From JAITMY01 sp031553765 (lineage in GTDB: Bacteria > Bacteroidota > Bacteroidia > Bacteroidales > UBA932): a stretch of 64,000 nt of DNA. Below are positions 32,393 to 40,871 of this stretch, piece after piece; the first letter of the stretch is position 1, and every line of letters starts with the position of its first letter. The stretch covers positions 620,001 to 684,000 of the forward strand of contig JAVBKY010000003.1 in assembly GCA_031553765.1 (NCBI GenBank). The letters run 5' to 3'. A program made the position numbers and the translations under genes. Below the pieces are notes generated by a model. That model was not told the origin of the DNA and searched no databases. It saw nothing but the letters and a program-made list of their open reading frames with translations.

Positions 32393-34609
32393 ATGAAGGC
32401 AGTACTCGGCATACTACTTGTGTTTTTTCCTTGGTTAGCTGGCGCCCAAGTGGGAATGAATTTGCGGGCGGCAGAAATTATTGAGCAGCAAAATACGAAT
32501 CAAGTAACGCCAATGTTTCATAGCGCAGGCATTGCGGAGCAGGAGGTGGGCGTGGTGCTTGCTATCACGCCGGATTTTGATGTGGCAGAGGTTGAAAAAA
32601 CGGGAGCAAGCGTGAATACGCAGCTTGATGGTGTGGTTACGCTACGCGCCACGCCGATTCAACTAAGTAAAATAACTAAGGTAAAAGGAGTAACATTTAT
32701 TACTGCCAATAATAGAGCTCTTCCGAAGCTCAATGTGGCTACACCCATAGTAAAAGTCGACTCTGTGTGGCAGGGCTTTGGCGGGCTTCCGCAAGGCTAT
32801 ACGGGCAAAGACGTGGTGGTGGGTGTTGCTGACTTTGGATTTAACTACACGCATCCAACCTTCTACGACACATTGGGAAATTTGCGCGTAGTGCGCGTAT
32901 GGAATCAAGGTGATACCAAAGGATCAAAGCCAAGCGGATTTACCTATGGCTCGGAGTATAAAGACCCGGCAACCATTGTACAAAAGGCTTACTCAGCTCT
33001 GGACGAATCACACGGTACCCACGTAACAGGTATTGCCGCTGGCAGCGGAGGAAAAGTAAAAACGTACAAAGGAGTTGCCCACGAGGCAGATATTGTAATG
33101 GTGCAGCTCAATAAGGGCTACGATAATGAAGTGGTTGATGCTATAAATTACATTTTTAACTATGCTGCTTCGGTAGGAAAGCCAGCGGTGGTGAACCTTA
33201 GCTTGGGTTACCACTGGGGGCCACATGATGGCACATCCACCATGGACTTAGCCATGGATAGGCTATCGGGTCCGGGTAGAATTATTGTAGGTGCGGCAGG
33301 TAACGAGGGTGATGTTAAGCTGCACGCCTCGCACTGCTTTATGTCCAGCACCGACACCGTGCGCACCATAATGGGTGTGACAGCAGACAACACAACTAAT
33401 GTGTATGCATGGGCTGATATAGGAAGGAACATGAACTGGAATATTGAAATATGGGATAACACAACTAAAAGGTTGCGGGAAAGGCTTAATACCCGTCTTT
33501 ACACAACAAACTCAAGAACAGAGCAAACTTTTGACAAAACATTTACCTATGGCGCTGACGTTATAAAGGTGGAGGGTCGCGGAGCTTTTTACAACTATAA
33601 TGGAGTTAATAGCCAGGCGCGCGGCATAATTCAGGTTGGCGTAACCAATAATAGTAGCAGGTATAGCGCGGTGCTGGTACTGAAAGCCGACTATGGGCAA
33701 GTACACCTCTGGAATTCCGGAGATGAGGATGATCCCGCCGAGTTTGAATCACTAAACCTTAATAGTACATGGATGGATGGTGATACCGAATGTACTATTG
33801 GAGAAATAGGAGGTACAGGTAAAAGCATTATCAGTGTGGGTGCCTATGTTTCCAAAACAACATGGAACAAGCTACAAGGTGGCATAGGGAAAAACTTCGA
33901 TGAAAGGGTGGGAGCCATGGCCACATTTTCATCGCTCGGTCCCACTGCCGACGGGCGTGTAAAGCCGGATTTGGTGGCCCCCGGATCTATGATAGCTTCG
34001 TCGGTCAACAAGCATGATTTTAATTACACGGGATTTAGCTCATCTGTTGTGGCAAAGGAACCCTCGGACAATTTTTACTATGCAGTAATGCAGGGTACTT
34101 CTATGGCGTCACCCGTGGTGACGGGTGGCGTGGCATTGCTTCTGCAGGCGCGCCCGTGGCTTACACCGGATAGCATAAGATGCATTCTTCAGCAAAGCTC
34201 TACACTTGACTCTACACTACAGGAACTGCCGAAAACCACACGTGGTGCCGGCATGCTTAACATGCTTTCGGCCATACAGGAACAATCGAGCAATACGTAC
34301 AGTACCGAATCAGCTATTAGCACGTGTATTACTACAGGTATTACCTCTGACCGCTTTTGGGGCGGCGACAAGAACCAGCTGAATTTTAGTATTGTGCCTA
34401 ATCCCAATAGCGGAGTATTCCATGTAAAAACCGATGAAGAAGGTGTACTTACGCTGAATGTATATAGTTTTTCCGGTGCGCTTTTACATAGCAAAGAGGT
34501 ACAGACAGGAAGTGAAGTCTCTCTACAGTTTTTACCGCAGGGAGTTTACCTTGTGCAGTTGAATAAGGGTGAAAAATGGGGAACTCAGAAAATGTTGATT
34601 CGCCGTTAA
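32393..34609 (+). CDS. Secreted S8 subtilisin-like protease with T9SS sorting domain (copy 2)
   Basis: A tandem paralogue of the preceding gene, also 738 residues and collinear throughout. Signal peptide about 1-17; catalytic Asp in VVVGVADFGFNYTHP, His in SHGTHVTGIAAGSGG and Ser in GTSMASPVVTGGVALLLQ are all intact. The sorting domain PNPNSGVFHV ... GVYLVQL ... QKMLIRR is retained. The two copies differ mainly around the first catalytic Asp and in the middle insertion, which suggests divergence in substrate. The 14-nt spacing points to a shared transcript. Confidence 0.93.
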   Translation: MKAVLGILLVFFPWLAGAQVGMNLRAAEIIEQQNTNQVTPMFHSAGIAEQEVGVVLAITPDFDVAEVEKTGASVNTQLDGVVTLRATPIQLSKITKVKGVTFITANNRALPKLNVATPIVKVDSVWQGFGGLPQGYTGKDVVVGVADFGFNYTHPTFYDTLGNLRVVRVWNQGDTKGSKPSGFTYGSEYKDPATIVQKAYSALDESHGTHVTGIAAGSGGKVKTYKGVAHEADIVMVQLNKGYDNEVVDAINYIFNYAASVGKPAVVNLSLGYHWGPHDGTSTMDLAMDRLSGPGRIIVGAAGNEGDVKLHASHCFMSSTDTVRTIMGVTADNTTNVYAWADIGRNMNWNIEIWDNTTKRLRERLNTRLYTTNSRTEQTFDKTFTYGADVIKVEGRGAFYNYNGVNSQARGIIQVGVTNNSSRYSAVLVLKADYGQVHLWNSGDEDDPAEFESLNLNSTWMDGDTECTIGEIGGTGKSIISVGAYVSKTTWNKLQGGIGKNFDERVGAMATFSSLGPTADGRVKPDLVAPGSMIASSVNKHDFNYTGFSSSVVAKEPSDNFYYAVMQGTSMASPVVTGGVALLLQARPWLTPDSIRCILQQSSTLDSTLQELPKTTRGAGMLNMLSAIQEQSSNTYSTESAISTCITTGITSDRFWGGDKNQLNFSIVPNPNSGVFHVKTDEEGVLTLNVYSFSGALLHSKEVQTGSEVSLQFLPQGVYLVQLNKGEKWGTQKMLIRR

Positions 34610-34644
34610 ACCCTTGATTAAAAAGAGAGTCATACGAGAAGTAT

Positions 34645-34678
34645 AGCCCTCGCAGCGTCTTTGTCCTGTGAGGGTTTT
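34645..34678 (+). terminator. Terminator after the subtilase pair
   Basis: CCCTCGCAG pairs with CTGTGAGGG (one G-T pair), then TTTT. Confidence 0.6.
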
Positions 34679-34726
34679 GATTGTTGTAGCATTTTGTCAA
34701 CCAACACAATACATATTAATGAAGAG

Positions 34727-35248
34727 GTGGAGTTGCGTCTGCGCCTGCAAAACGAGACCACACGTCGCGATGCCTTTGGCGTGCTGGTACAAAGACACGG
34801 AGAACGCCTATATTGGCACATTCGTAAAATGGTGCTTACCCATGCTGATGCCGATGATGTGCTGCAAAACACCTTTATAAAAGCATGGGAGGGCATGGCC
34901 AACTTTCGTGGTGATGCGCAAATTTTTACATGGCTGTATCGAATTGCCACCAATGAGTCTATTACCTTTTTAAACCAAACTAAGCGGCTGTTACGTCTTT
35001 CGGCTGGTGATGCCGAGCAGCTACTCAACAACCTTTGCTCCAACGATTCGCACCTCAACGCAAGTGAAGTGCAGGCTAAACTACAAGCTGCTATTCTTAC
35101 CCTTCCTCCTAAACAGCGCTTGGTGTTCAATATGCGCTACTTTGAAGAAATGCCATATGAGCAAATGTCTGAAGTTTTGGAAACATCCGTGGGGGCCCTT
35201 AAGGCCTCATACCACCATGCTGTACAAAAGATAGAGAAATTCTTGTAA
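34727..35248 (+). CDS. ECF-type RNA polymerase sigma factor
   Basis: A 173-residue sigma-70 family factor of the extracytoplasmic function type. Region 2 includes DADDVLQNTFIKAWEGMANFRGDAQIFTWLYRIATNE, and region 4 includes LPPKQRLVFNMRYFEEMPYEQMSEVLETSVGALKASYHHA. The start is uncertain: no in-frame ATG exists. GTG at 34727 gives a family-like start (MELRLRLQNETTRRDAF); TTG at 34661 would lie inside the preceding terminator. No anti-sigma factor is adjacent, so regulation and target are open. Confidence 0.85.
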   Translation: MELRLRLQNETTRRDAFGVLVQRHGERLYWHIRKMVLTHADADDVLQNTFIKAWEGMANFRGDAQIFTWLYRIATNESITFLNQTKRLLRLSAGDAEQLLNNLCSNDSHLNASEVQAKLQAAILTLPPKQRLVFNMRYFEEMPYEQMSEVLETSVGALKASYHHAVQKIEKFL

Positions 35249-35295
35249 AATAAAAATGTGAATGGGGTGGTAGGAGAGTGAAAAGGGCAGGAAGT

Positions 35296-35973
35296 TTAAT
35301 GTTTAGTAAGCTGCCTTTTCAAAATCTCCTCGCTATGCCGCACCGATTTTTTAAGCCATAGCAACATCAATTCATCTCGCTCCTCGGGGTTTAGTTGCCA
35401 TGCCACACTATCCGTGCGCAGTCGCTGCGTGAGGTTTTGCAGCGTTATGGCGGCACATACCGAAATGTTGAGGCTCTCCACAAAGCCATACATGGGCACA
35501 GTCATAAACTCATCAGCACCTTGCAAAGCATCTTCGGATAAGCCAGTGCGCTCGGTGCCGAAAAACAGCGCCACTTTTCCCTTGGTTAAATCCAGCTCCT
35601 GAAGCGATACGCTACCTTCATGCGGGGTAGTAGCCACAATGCGGTAACCCTTGTCGCGCAGCTGCGTTATGGCTTCGCGCGTAGGATTTTCGTACTTATG
35701 AGGTTTGTACTTGTGCAGCGTAAGCCACTTATTTGCCCCCATCACAATATCCTTATGCAGCGTGAAGGTATTCCTACGCTCCACAATATGCACATCCTGC
35801 ACACCAAAAGCCTCGCACGAGCGCAGCACCGCACTGGCATTCTGCGCCTGGTACAAATCCTCCAAGCACACCGTAATATGCCGTGTGCGCTCCGCCAACA
35901 CCTTTTGCAGTATGGCTACACGCGACTCGGAGGCACACTCGGTAAGTATGGATATGGCTTGTTGTGGGGTCAT
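35296..35973 (-). CDS. TrmH-family tRNA/rRNA 2'-O-methyltransferase
   Basis: A 225-residue SPOUT enzyme. Motif 1 (NASAVLRSCEAFGV), motif 2 (VALFFGTERTGLS) and motif 3 (VPMYGFVESLNISVCAAITL) form the trefoil-knot SAM site. The pattern and C-terminal helix are closest to TrmH, tRNA Gm18 methyltransferase. A longer in-frame reading to 36111 would translate the neighbouring repeat; the -7 box just before 35973 supports the shorter start. Confidence 0.88.
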   Translation of the reverse strand: MTPQQAISILTECASESRVAILQKVLAERTRHITVCLEDLYQAQNASAVLRSCEAFGVQDVHIVERRNTFTLHKDIVMGANKWLTLHKYKPHKYENPTREAITQLRDKGYRIVATTPHEGSVSLQELDLTKGKVALFFGTERTGLSEDALQGADEFMTVPMYGFVESLNISVCAAITLQNLTQRLRTDSVAWQLNPEERDELMLLWLKKSVRHSEEILKRQLTKH

Positions 35974-35978
35974 GTAGG

Positions 35979-35986
35979 CAAAGATA
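35979..35986 (-). promoter_or_regulatory. -7 element TATCTTTG for the TrmH-type gene
   Basis: TAnnTTTG match on minus only 5 nt before the ATG at 35973, implying a leaderless or nearly leaderless message. Confidence 0.45.
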
Positions 35987-36009
35987 GTGAAAAGTTCTTC
36001 CCATATTTT

Positions 36010-36158
36010 TTCATTGCCGTTTGCTTTAGCTGATGGTTGACAAAGCAAAAGATGCAAAAGCGCGCGAAGCAAATGTTTTCCATGGATTAACACCGATGCT
36101 TCGCGCGCCATATTCTGAACTTTCCATTTATCCGTCAGCTAAAGCAGACGGCAATGAA
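36010..36158. repeat. Palindromic repeat family G (about 150 bp)
   Basis: The outer arms TTCATTGCCGTTTGCTTTAG... and its counterpart ending GCAGACGGCAATGAA pair over about 27 nt with two mismatches. Inner arms GCGCGCGAAGCA and TGCTTCGCGCGC also pair. It occupies the gap between pstS (3' side) and the TrmH-type gene. Confidence 0.75.
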
Positions 36159-36162
36159 GTTG

Positions 36163-36978
36163 CTACTTCAAAGGAATATATCCTACATTCTTCACCGTTG
36201 TTTGACCTTCGGCAGAAAGCACATAGTCAACAAAAGGCTTTACCACCTTGCTTGCGCTGGTTACGTAGTAGTAGTACAGCGGGCGAACCACAGGATAAGT
36301 TTTGTCCTTTGCGGTTTCCATTGAAGGAGCCACAAAATTCTTTCCGCCATCGTATGAAACCGACAGCGCCTTAACCTCCTTGTTGAGGTAAGCCAAGCCT
36401 ACGTAGCCTATAGCACCCTTAGTTTGGCTCACCGATTGAATAATAGCGCCGGTAGCGGGCATGCTCATAATGCCGTTGTAGAAGTTTTTGTTCTTCAGCA
36501 CGCTGCTTTTGAAAAATTCGTAGGTACCTGAAGAAGTTTCACGTGAGTAAGATACAATCTTCATATCGTCGCCACCAACCTGCTTCCAGTTGGTAATTTT
36601 ACCCGTAAAGATGCCCTCCAGTTGCTCGCGGGTAAGCTTGCTCACCTTGTTGGCAGGGTTCACCACTACCGCCAGCGCATCGTAGGCTACAATGGTTTCC
36701 AACACCGATTTTCCTGCCTCTTGTATTTTATTTTTCTCGTCAAATTTTATCTTGCGCGACGACATGGCGATATCGCATGTGCCCTCCACCAGCGCGGCAA
36801 TACCCACACCGCTACCACCGCCGGTTACGCTCACCATCGAGGTACTGTTTTTCTTCATATAGTTTTCGGCCTCCTTTTGCGAAAGCGGAAGCAGCGTATC
36901 GCTACCCTTAAGTTTTTGTGCGTTTGTGCCGGAGATTGCAGCTATTGCCACTGCGGCTAAAAGAATAATCTTTTTCAT
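36163..36978 (-). CDS. pstS: Phosphate ABC transporter substrate-binding protein
   Basis: A 271-residue periplasmic binding protein with signal peptide (about 1-20). Phosphate-binding elements are GSDTLLP at the N terminus, TGGGSGVGIAAL, the SSRKI loop and SRETSSGTYEFF. Residues about 101-150 (VVNPANKVSKLTREQLEGIF onward) form the hinge/second lobe and resemble a segment of the neighbouring PstC. It captures phosphate for PstCAB. It lies downstream of the porin on the same strand, divergent from pstC; no own -7 box was found in the 110-nt gap. Confidence 0.94.
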   Translation of the reverse strand: MKKIILLAAVAIAAISGTNAQKLKGSDTLLPLSQKEAENYMKKNSTSMVSVTGGGSGVGIAALVEGTCDIAMSSRKIKFDEKNKIQEAGKSVLETIVAYDALAVVVNPANKVSKLTREQLEGIFTGKITNWKQVGGDDMKIVSYSRETSSGTYEFFKSSVLKNKNFYNGIMSMPATGAIIQSVSQTKGAIGYVGLAYLNKEVKALSVSYDGGKNFVAPSMETAKDKTYPVVRPLYYYYVTSASKVVKPFVDYVLSAEGQTTVKNVGYIPLK

Positions 36979-37002
36979 GATGTTTGTTGTTTTAATTTTT
37001 AG

Positions 37003-37040
37003 TTGAAAGTCAAAAAGTCGTCAGTCAAAAGTCAAATAAT
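37003..37040. repeat. Short AGTCAAAA direct repeats between porin and pstS
   Basis: Several AGTCAAA words (about 8-10 nt period) occur just before pstS. They could be simple repeat debris or a weak regulatory array. Confidence 0.35.
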
Positions 37041-37088
37041 TTATTTGTGAAAATCCGTATAATCCGCGTCACCTGCGCTCCTTTGCAT

Positions 37089-38345
37089 TTAAAATTTATA
37101 CTGCAACCTGCACGTCAAAAAGTTCTCCTTGCGCGCACCTTCAAACCCTGCGAGGTTATCTGACTTTTCATTGAAAATAAGGTCAACGTATGTTTGCAGA
37201 CGCAGCGATTTTGAAAAATTATAAATCACGCCAAAACCAAAGGTAGTGTAGGCTACATCGGCCAACGTGGTATCACCCAAACCCAGCTCGTTACCCTTTA
37301 CGCTCGTGTTTTGGTCGTAGTAGTCGTACTTCAGCACGCCCGCAAACTTGGTACCCACTATATCGTGCACCAGCATGGCGTAGCCGCCGATGAAGGGACG
37401 CAGGTAGAGTTCCGTAGCAAAGTTGTTACCATCCTTATTACTCACCGATGAGTTTTTCACGCCCGGCTGCTGTCCCATAATTCCCTCCACGCGAAGCGTT
37501 GTGCGCCCCAGCGGGTTGTGAAAGCTGAACTGCGCATCAGCGCCAAAATATTCGCGCTTGGCATAATCGCCCACAGCACAGGTGTCCTTTACAAAAGAGG
37601 TACCGCTCATGCTATAGTAGTTGGCCTTAGGTTGAAAAACTCGACCGTTGTAGTACGATATCCCCGCGCCCCACTGCATATCCGAGCCTATGGTTTTGTT
37701 GGCCGACAGGCGACCTATGAAATCCTTGTAGCTATCGGGGTCCTTACCTATACCGCTACCGGAGTAAAGTCCGGCTTGCAGCTTAAGAAAGTTGAGCGGG
37801 TGCTCCTTAGGCGCCTGCAGCTGCAGCTCCATCCCCAAGTCCTTCTCGTCGGGCATCAGCGCGTTGACCACCTTGGTGCGCTCAAGCGACTCCAAGCTCG
37901 ACGATGAATACAAAAGTTCGTAGCCAAAGCAGCGATCGAATACGCCAAGGCGAAAGCTCGCTATTTTCTGCGCATCGTGAATTCCCGCGTAAGCGTGCTT
38001 CACCTTTATACCTCCATCATTTATATCCACCTCAAACACACCCTCGCCATAGGTGTCGGATGCTGTAACCTTCAGGCGGCCACGGCGAATACCAATACGG
38101 CTATAGCTCGTCTCCGACTCATTTTTCGCATGTCCCACCCTGAGCACCGACTGCTCCTGTCCCCACTGGAACTGAGCCTGTACATAGCCCGAAATTTTCA
38201 CCTTTTCCAGCACCTTCAGGCGCTTGTTTAAGTCCTCTGTTTGCTGCTCCAACTTTTCCACTTGCGTAGGTTCCCGCTCCTCCACCTGAGCAAATACATT
38301 AGCGCTCAACATCAGTAGCAATGCCACCCCTGCGATTTTTCTCAT
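37089..38345 (-). CDS. Phosphate-selective porin O/P-family outer-membrane protein
   Basis: A 418-residue protein with signal peptide (about 1-19), a coiled-coil segment (VEKLEQQTEDLNKRLKVLEKV, about 28-48) that probably trimerises in the periplasm, then a 16-strand-type barrel beginning KISGYVQAQFQWG and ending with a C-terminal F. This matches the OprO/OprP family. With pstS downstream and pst genes divergent, its role is uptake of phosphate across the outer membrane, presumably under phosphate starvation. Confidence 0.88.
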   Translation of the reverse strand: MRKIAGVALLLMLSANVFAQVEEREPTQVEKLEQQTEDLNKRLKVLEKVKISGYVQAQFQWGQEQSVLRVGHAKNESETSYSRIGIRRGRLKVTASDTYGEGVFEVDINDGGIKVKHAYAGIHDAQKIASFRLGVFDRCFGYELLYSSSSLESLERTKVVNALMPDEKDLGMELQLQAPKEHPLNFLKLQAGLYSGSGIGKDPDSYKDFIGRLSANKTIGSDMQWGAGISYYNGRVFQPKANYYSMSGTSFVKDTCAVGDYAKREYFGADAQFSFHNPLGRTTLRVEGIMGQQPGVKNSSVSNKDGNNFATELYLRPFIGGYAMLVHDIVGTKFAGVLKYDYYDQNTSVKGNELGLGDTTLADVAYTTFGFGVIYNFSKSLRLQTYVDLIFNEKSDNLAGFEGARKENFLTCRLQYKF

Positions 38346-38377
38346 GTCGTTTTTTTGTTTTTGTTAGATTACGCTGG

Positions 38378-38385
38378 CAAAAATA
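38378..38385 (-). promoter_or_regulatory. -7 element TATTTTTG for the porin-pstS transcript
   Basis: TAnnTTTG match on minus, 32 nt before the porin ATG. No TTG is found at -33; three phased TGTTAC-type repeats lie 43-70 nt upstream of it. Confidence 0.5.
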
Positions 38386-38427
38386 TAGCCCGCATGTATC
38401 AGCGGTGATACACGCTCGCTAAAGTGT

Positions 38428-38455
38428 TGTTAAGATTATGTTACAAAGGTGTTAC
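38428..38455 (-). promoter_or_regulatory. Putative Pho boxes, porin side (three repeats, 11-bp period)
   Basis: TGTTAA at 38428, TGTTAC at 38439 and TGTTAC at 38450 are spaced exactly 11 bp apart. Read on the minus strand these are GTAACA-type direct repeats toward the porin. The 11-bp period is that of PhoB-type direct repeats, one per helical turn. Confidence 0.55.
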
Positions 38456-38473
38456 TGCACTCATCACTAATCA

Positions 38474-38534
38474 TGTAACACAACTGTAACAAGAACGTAA
38501 CACATAATTCAAACCCATGTTACATTTCGGTAAC
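38474..38534 (+). promoter_or_regulatory. Putative Pho boxes, pstC side (phased GTAAC repeats)
   Basis: TGTAAC at 38474, TGTAAC at 38485 and CGTAAC at 38496, then (after one empty step) TGTTAC at 38518 and GGTAAC at 38529, all on the same 11-bp register. The last two occupy the -33 region of the pstC promoter, as expected for an activator that replaces -33 contacts. Confidence 0.6.
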
Positions 38535-38544
38535 AACCCCGCCA

Positions 38545-38552
38545 TACCTTTG
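38545..38552 (+). promoter_or_regulatory. -7 element TACCTTTG of the pst operon
   Basis: TAnnTTTG match 23 nt before the pstC GTG start. It has no TTG at -33; Pho-box-like repeats fill that position. Confidence 0.6.
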
Positions 38553-38575
38553 CTGTGTACTAAAAAACGAACCAC

Positions 38576-39763
38576 GTGAGAAAGTTTTTAGAAAAAATAG
38601 TAGAAGCACTTTTGAAGTTAAGCGGCGGCGTGAGCAGCTTGATTATTCTACTCATTATCATATTCCTTTTTAAAGAAGCAGGCGGCCTGTTTCGCAGCCC
38701 CGAAGTAGAAGAAGGCTACGTGCTGGCCGTAAACGCAAGCAACACCGTTAAGTCGCTTTCATCTTACGAAATCAAGGAAATTTTCGACCACGAAATTGAT
38801 AACTGGAGTAAAGTTGGCGGCGCGGATATAGATATTGAAGTATTCCGCGTTGATGATATCAACAGCTACTACACCGACGAGGAGTTAGGTGAAGATTACA
38901 ACCAGCTGCCGCAACGCCTTAGCGAACTTGTAGCAGAGCATGAAGGCATGATTGCCTTTTTCTCCAAGCGTTACCTCAGCGATGATTTTGCAGGAAAAAT
39001 ATTGCCTGATAAAAATATAAAATTTAGCGAAGTTTTTTTTGGAAAAGAATGGTATCCCACCGCAACCCCCTCGGCACAATTCGGTTTAATGCCGCTTATT
39101 TTAGGAACGCTTTGGGTAAGTATTGCTGCCATACTGCTGGCGCTTCCGTTGGGCATGGCCGTAGCCATTTACATGGCCGAAATTGCCAACACAAAAACGC
39201 GCGCGCTGCTAAAGCCGCTCATCGAATTATTGGCAGGAATTCCTTCCGTAGTGTACGGATTCTTCGGCTTGGTGGTTATTGTTCCGCTCATTCAGCAGGT
39301 GTTTAATTTGCCTGTGGGCGAAACGGCTTTAGCGGGAAGTATTGTGCTGGCCATAATGGCGTTGCCCACCATTATTACCGTGTCGGAGGACGCGCTGCGC
39401 ACTACGCCCCGTATTATGAAAGAGGCCAGTCTTGCATTGGGAGCCAGCCACGCGCAAACGATCTTCAGGGTGATTATTCCCTACGCAAAATCAGGTATAA
39501 TTTCAGCTGCCGTGTTAGGCATAGGTCGTGCCATTGGCGAAACCATGGCAGTACTTATGGTAACGGGTAACGCCGCGCTCATTCCACACACGTTGTTAGA
39601 GCCAGTACGCACCATTCCCGCCACCATTGCCGCCGAGTTGGGCGAAGCCCCTGCGGGAAGCCCGCACTACCAAGCGCTGTTCCTGTTAGGTTGTATTCTG
39701 TTTGTTATCACGTTAATCATAAGCATAGTCGTAGAGCGATTCTCAATGCAAAAGCACAGATAA
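38576..39763 (+). CDS. pstC: Phosphate ABC transporter permease PstC with PstS-like periplasmic insert
   Basis: A 395-residue permease, longer than classical PstC. After the first membrane helix (about 17-33), residues about 45-165 form a periplasmic segment before the usual permease core, which has PSVVYGFFGLVVIVPL and the EAA-like loop EASLALGASHAQTIFRVIIP. Part of the segment (about 50-90, LAVNASNTVKSL...NWSKVGGADI) aligns with PstS residues about 104-142, sharing roughly 15 of 38 positions including IF, NW and VGG. The start is GTG. It begins the pstC-pstA-pstB-phoU-phoB-phoR transcript. Confidence 0.92.
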   Translation: MRKFLEKIVEALLKLSGGVSSLIILLIIIFLFKEAGGLFRSPEVEEGYVLAVNASNTVKSLSSYEIKEIFDHEIDNWSKVGGADIDIEVFRVDDINSYYTDEELGEDYNQLPQRLSELVAEHEGMIAFFSKRYLSDDFAGKILPDKNIKFSEVFFGKEWYPTATPSAQFGLMPLILGTLWVSIAAILLALPLGMAVAIYMAEIANTKTRALLKPLIELLAGIPSVVYGFFGLVVIVPLIQQVFNLPVGETALAGSIVLAIMALPTIITVSEDALRTTPRIMKEASLALGASHAQTIFRVIIPYAKSGIISAAVLGIGRAIGETMAVLMVTGNAALIPHTLLEPVRTIPATIAAELGEAPAGSPHYQALFLLGCILFVITLIISIVVERFSMQKHR

Positions 39764-39858
39764 AAGAAGATTACGGAGTTTAGGAAGGTTAGGAATAAAT
39801 ACGCAAAATTCTTTCATTCTTAATCTTCTTAAAATTCTTAGACTTCCTAAACTTAAAA
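39764..39858. repeat. Repeat family E, copy 1 (pstC-pstA gap)
   Basis: An inverted repeat of purine-rich words (TTTAGGAAG, AAGAAGATTA) on the left and their complements (CTTCCTAAA, TAATCTTCTT) on the right. It fills the gap completely. Copy 2 is at 41621-41736. Confidence 0.7.
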
Positions 39859-39861
39859 ATC

Positions 39862-40731
39862 ATGTCAACTCCCATAAATAAAAAGCAACTCAAACAAAGC
39901 ATTCTATTCACCACCTTCAAGGGGTTAAGCCTGTTGGTAGTGGGAATTCTCTTCGTTATTCTCGGCTTCATCGTTATCAAAGGCATGGGCGTTATATCGT
40001 GGGATTTTCTTACCAAAGCGCCCGAGGACGGAATGACAAAAGGCGGAATACTTCCCGCCATTGTGGGTACGCTGTGCCTTATGGTAGGCAGCGCCATCGT
40101 TAGCTTTCCCATAGGCGTTATGTCCGGCATTTACATGCACGAGTACGCCAAAAACGGCGCCATCGTGCGCTTCATTCGCATTATGACCAACAACCTTAGC
40201 GGCGTTCCCTCTATCGTATTCGGGTTGTTCGGCATGTCGCTTTTCGTAAATACGCTTGGCTTTGGCGACTCCATTATAGCAGGTTCTTTCACGCTGGCAT
40301 TGCTCGCGCTACCCATTATCATTCGCACTACCGAGGAATCGCTGAAAAGTATCGACGACTCGTTTCGCCATGCCAGCCTTGCGCTGGGAGCAAGTAAGCT
40401 CACCACCATTCGCAAGGTAATTTTACCCATTGCCTTTCCCAACATTATCACAGGATTAATTTTGTCCATTGGGCGTGTATCGGGCGAAACCGCGCCAATT
40501 CTATTTACCGTAGCCGCCTACTTCCTACCCAAGCTACCCACCAGCATTTTCGATCAGGTTATGGCGCTGCCCTACCACCTGTACGTAATATCCACCAGCG
40601 GCACCGACATTGAAGCATCACGCGCGATGGCTTACGGTACGGCGCTAGTGCTTATAGTAATAGTGCTACTCATCAACCTTTTCGCAAATAGCATAAGGAG
40701 TAGAATGACCAAGAAAAATAAAATGAATTAA
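39862..40731 (+). CDS. pstA: Phosphate ABC transporter permease PstA
   Basis: A 289-residue inner-membrane permease with about six helices. It carries NNLSGVPSIVFGLFGMSLF and the cytoplasmic EAA-type loop SLKSIDDSFRHASLALGASKLTTIRKVILP that contacts PstB. It pairs with PstC to form the phosphate channel. It is separated from pstC by repeat E and from pstB by repeat F. Confidence 0.95.
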   Translation: MSTPINKKQLKQSILFTTFKGLSLLVVGILFVILGFIVIKGMGVISWDFLTKAPEDGMTKGGILPAIVGTLCLMVGSAIVSFPIGVMSGIYMHEYAKNGAIVRFIRIMTNNLSGVPSIVFGLFGMSLFVNTLGFGDSIIAGSFTLALLALPIIIRTTEESLKSIDDSFRHASLALGASKLTTIRKVILPIAFPNIITGLILSIGRVSGETAPILFTVAAYFLPKLPTSIFDQVMALPYHLYVISTSGTDIEASRAMAYGTALVLIVIVLLINLFANSIRSRMTKKNKMN

Positions 40732-40734
40732 AAA

Positions 40735-40854
40735 CCTCTCCCTAAATCCCTCTCCATAGGAGAGGGACTTTCCATCCCACGATCGCTCCCGAACCTACGG
40801 AAAAGTCTCTGGGCACATGCCCCTCTCCTGTGGAGAGAGGTCAGGGGAGAGGTC
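40735..40854. repeat. Repeat family F, copy 1 (pstA-pstB gap)
   Basis: A 120-bp palindromic element starting CCTCTCCCTAAATCCCTCTCC-like and ending GGGGAGAGGTC, with an internal GAGAGGGACTTT and GGCACATGCCCCTCTCC. Copy 2 at 42449-42569 has the same orientation and nearly the same length. Confidence 0.85.
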
Positions 40855-40871
40855 AAAAACAAAAACAAATT

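Noticed and set aside
37003..37040. AGTCAAAA direct repeats as a Pho box for pstS
   Set aside because: The period is irregular and differs from the 11-bp GTAAC arrays; it looks more like repeat debris, so only low confidence is given.
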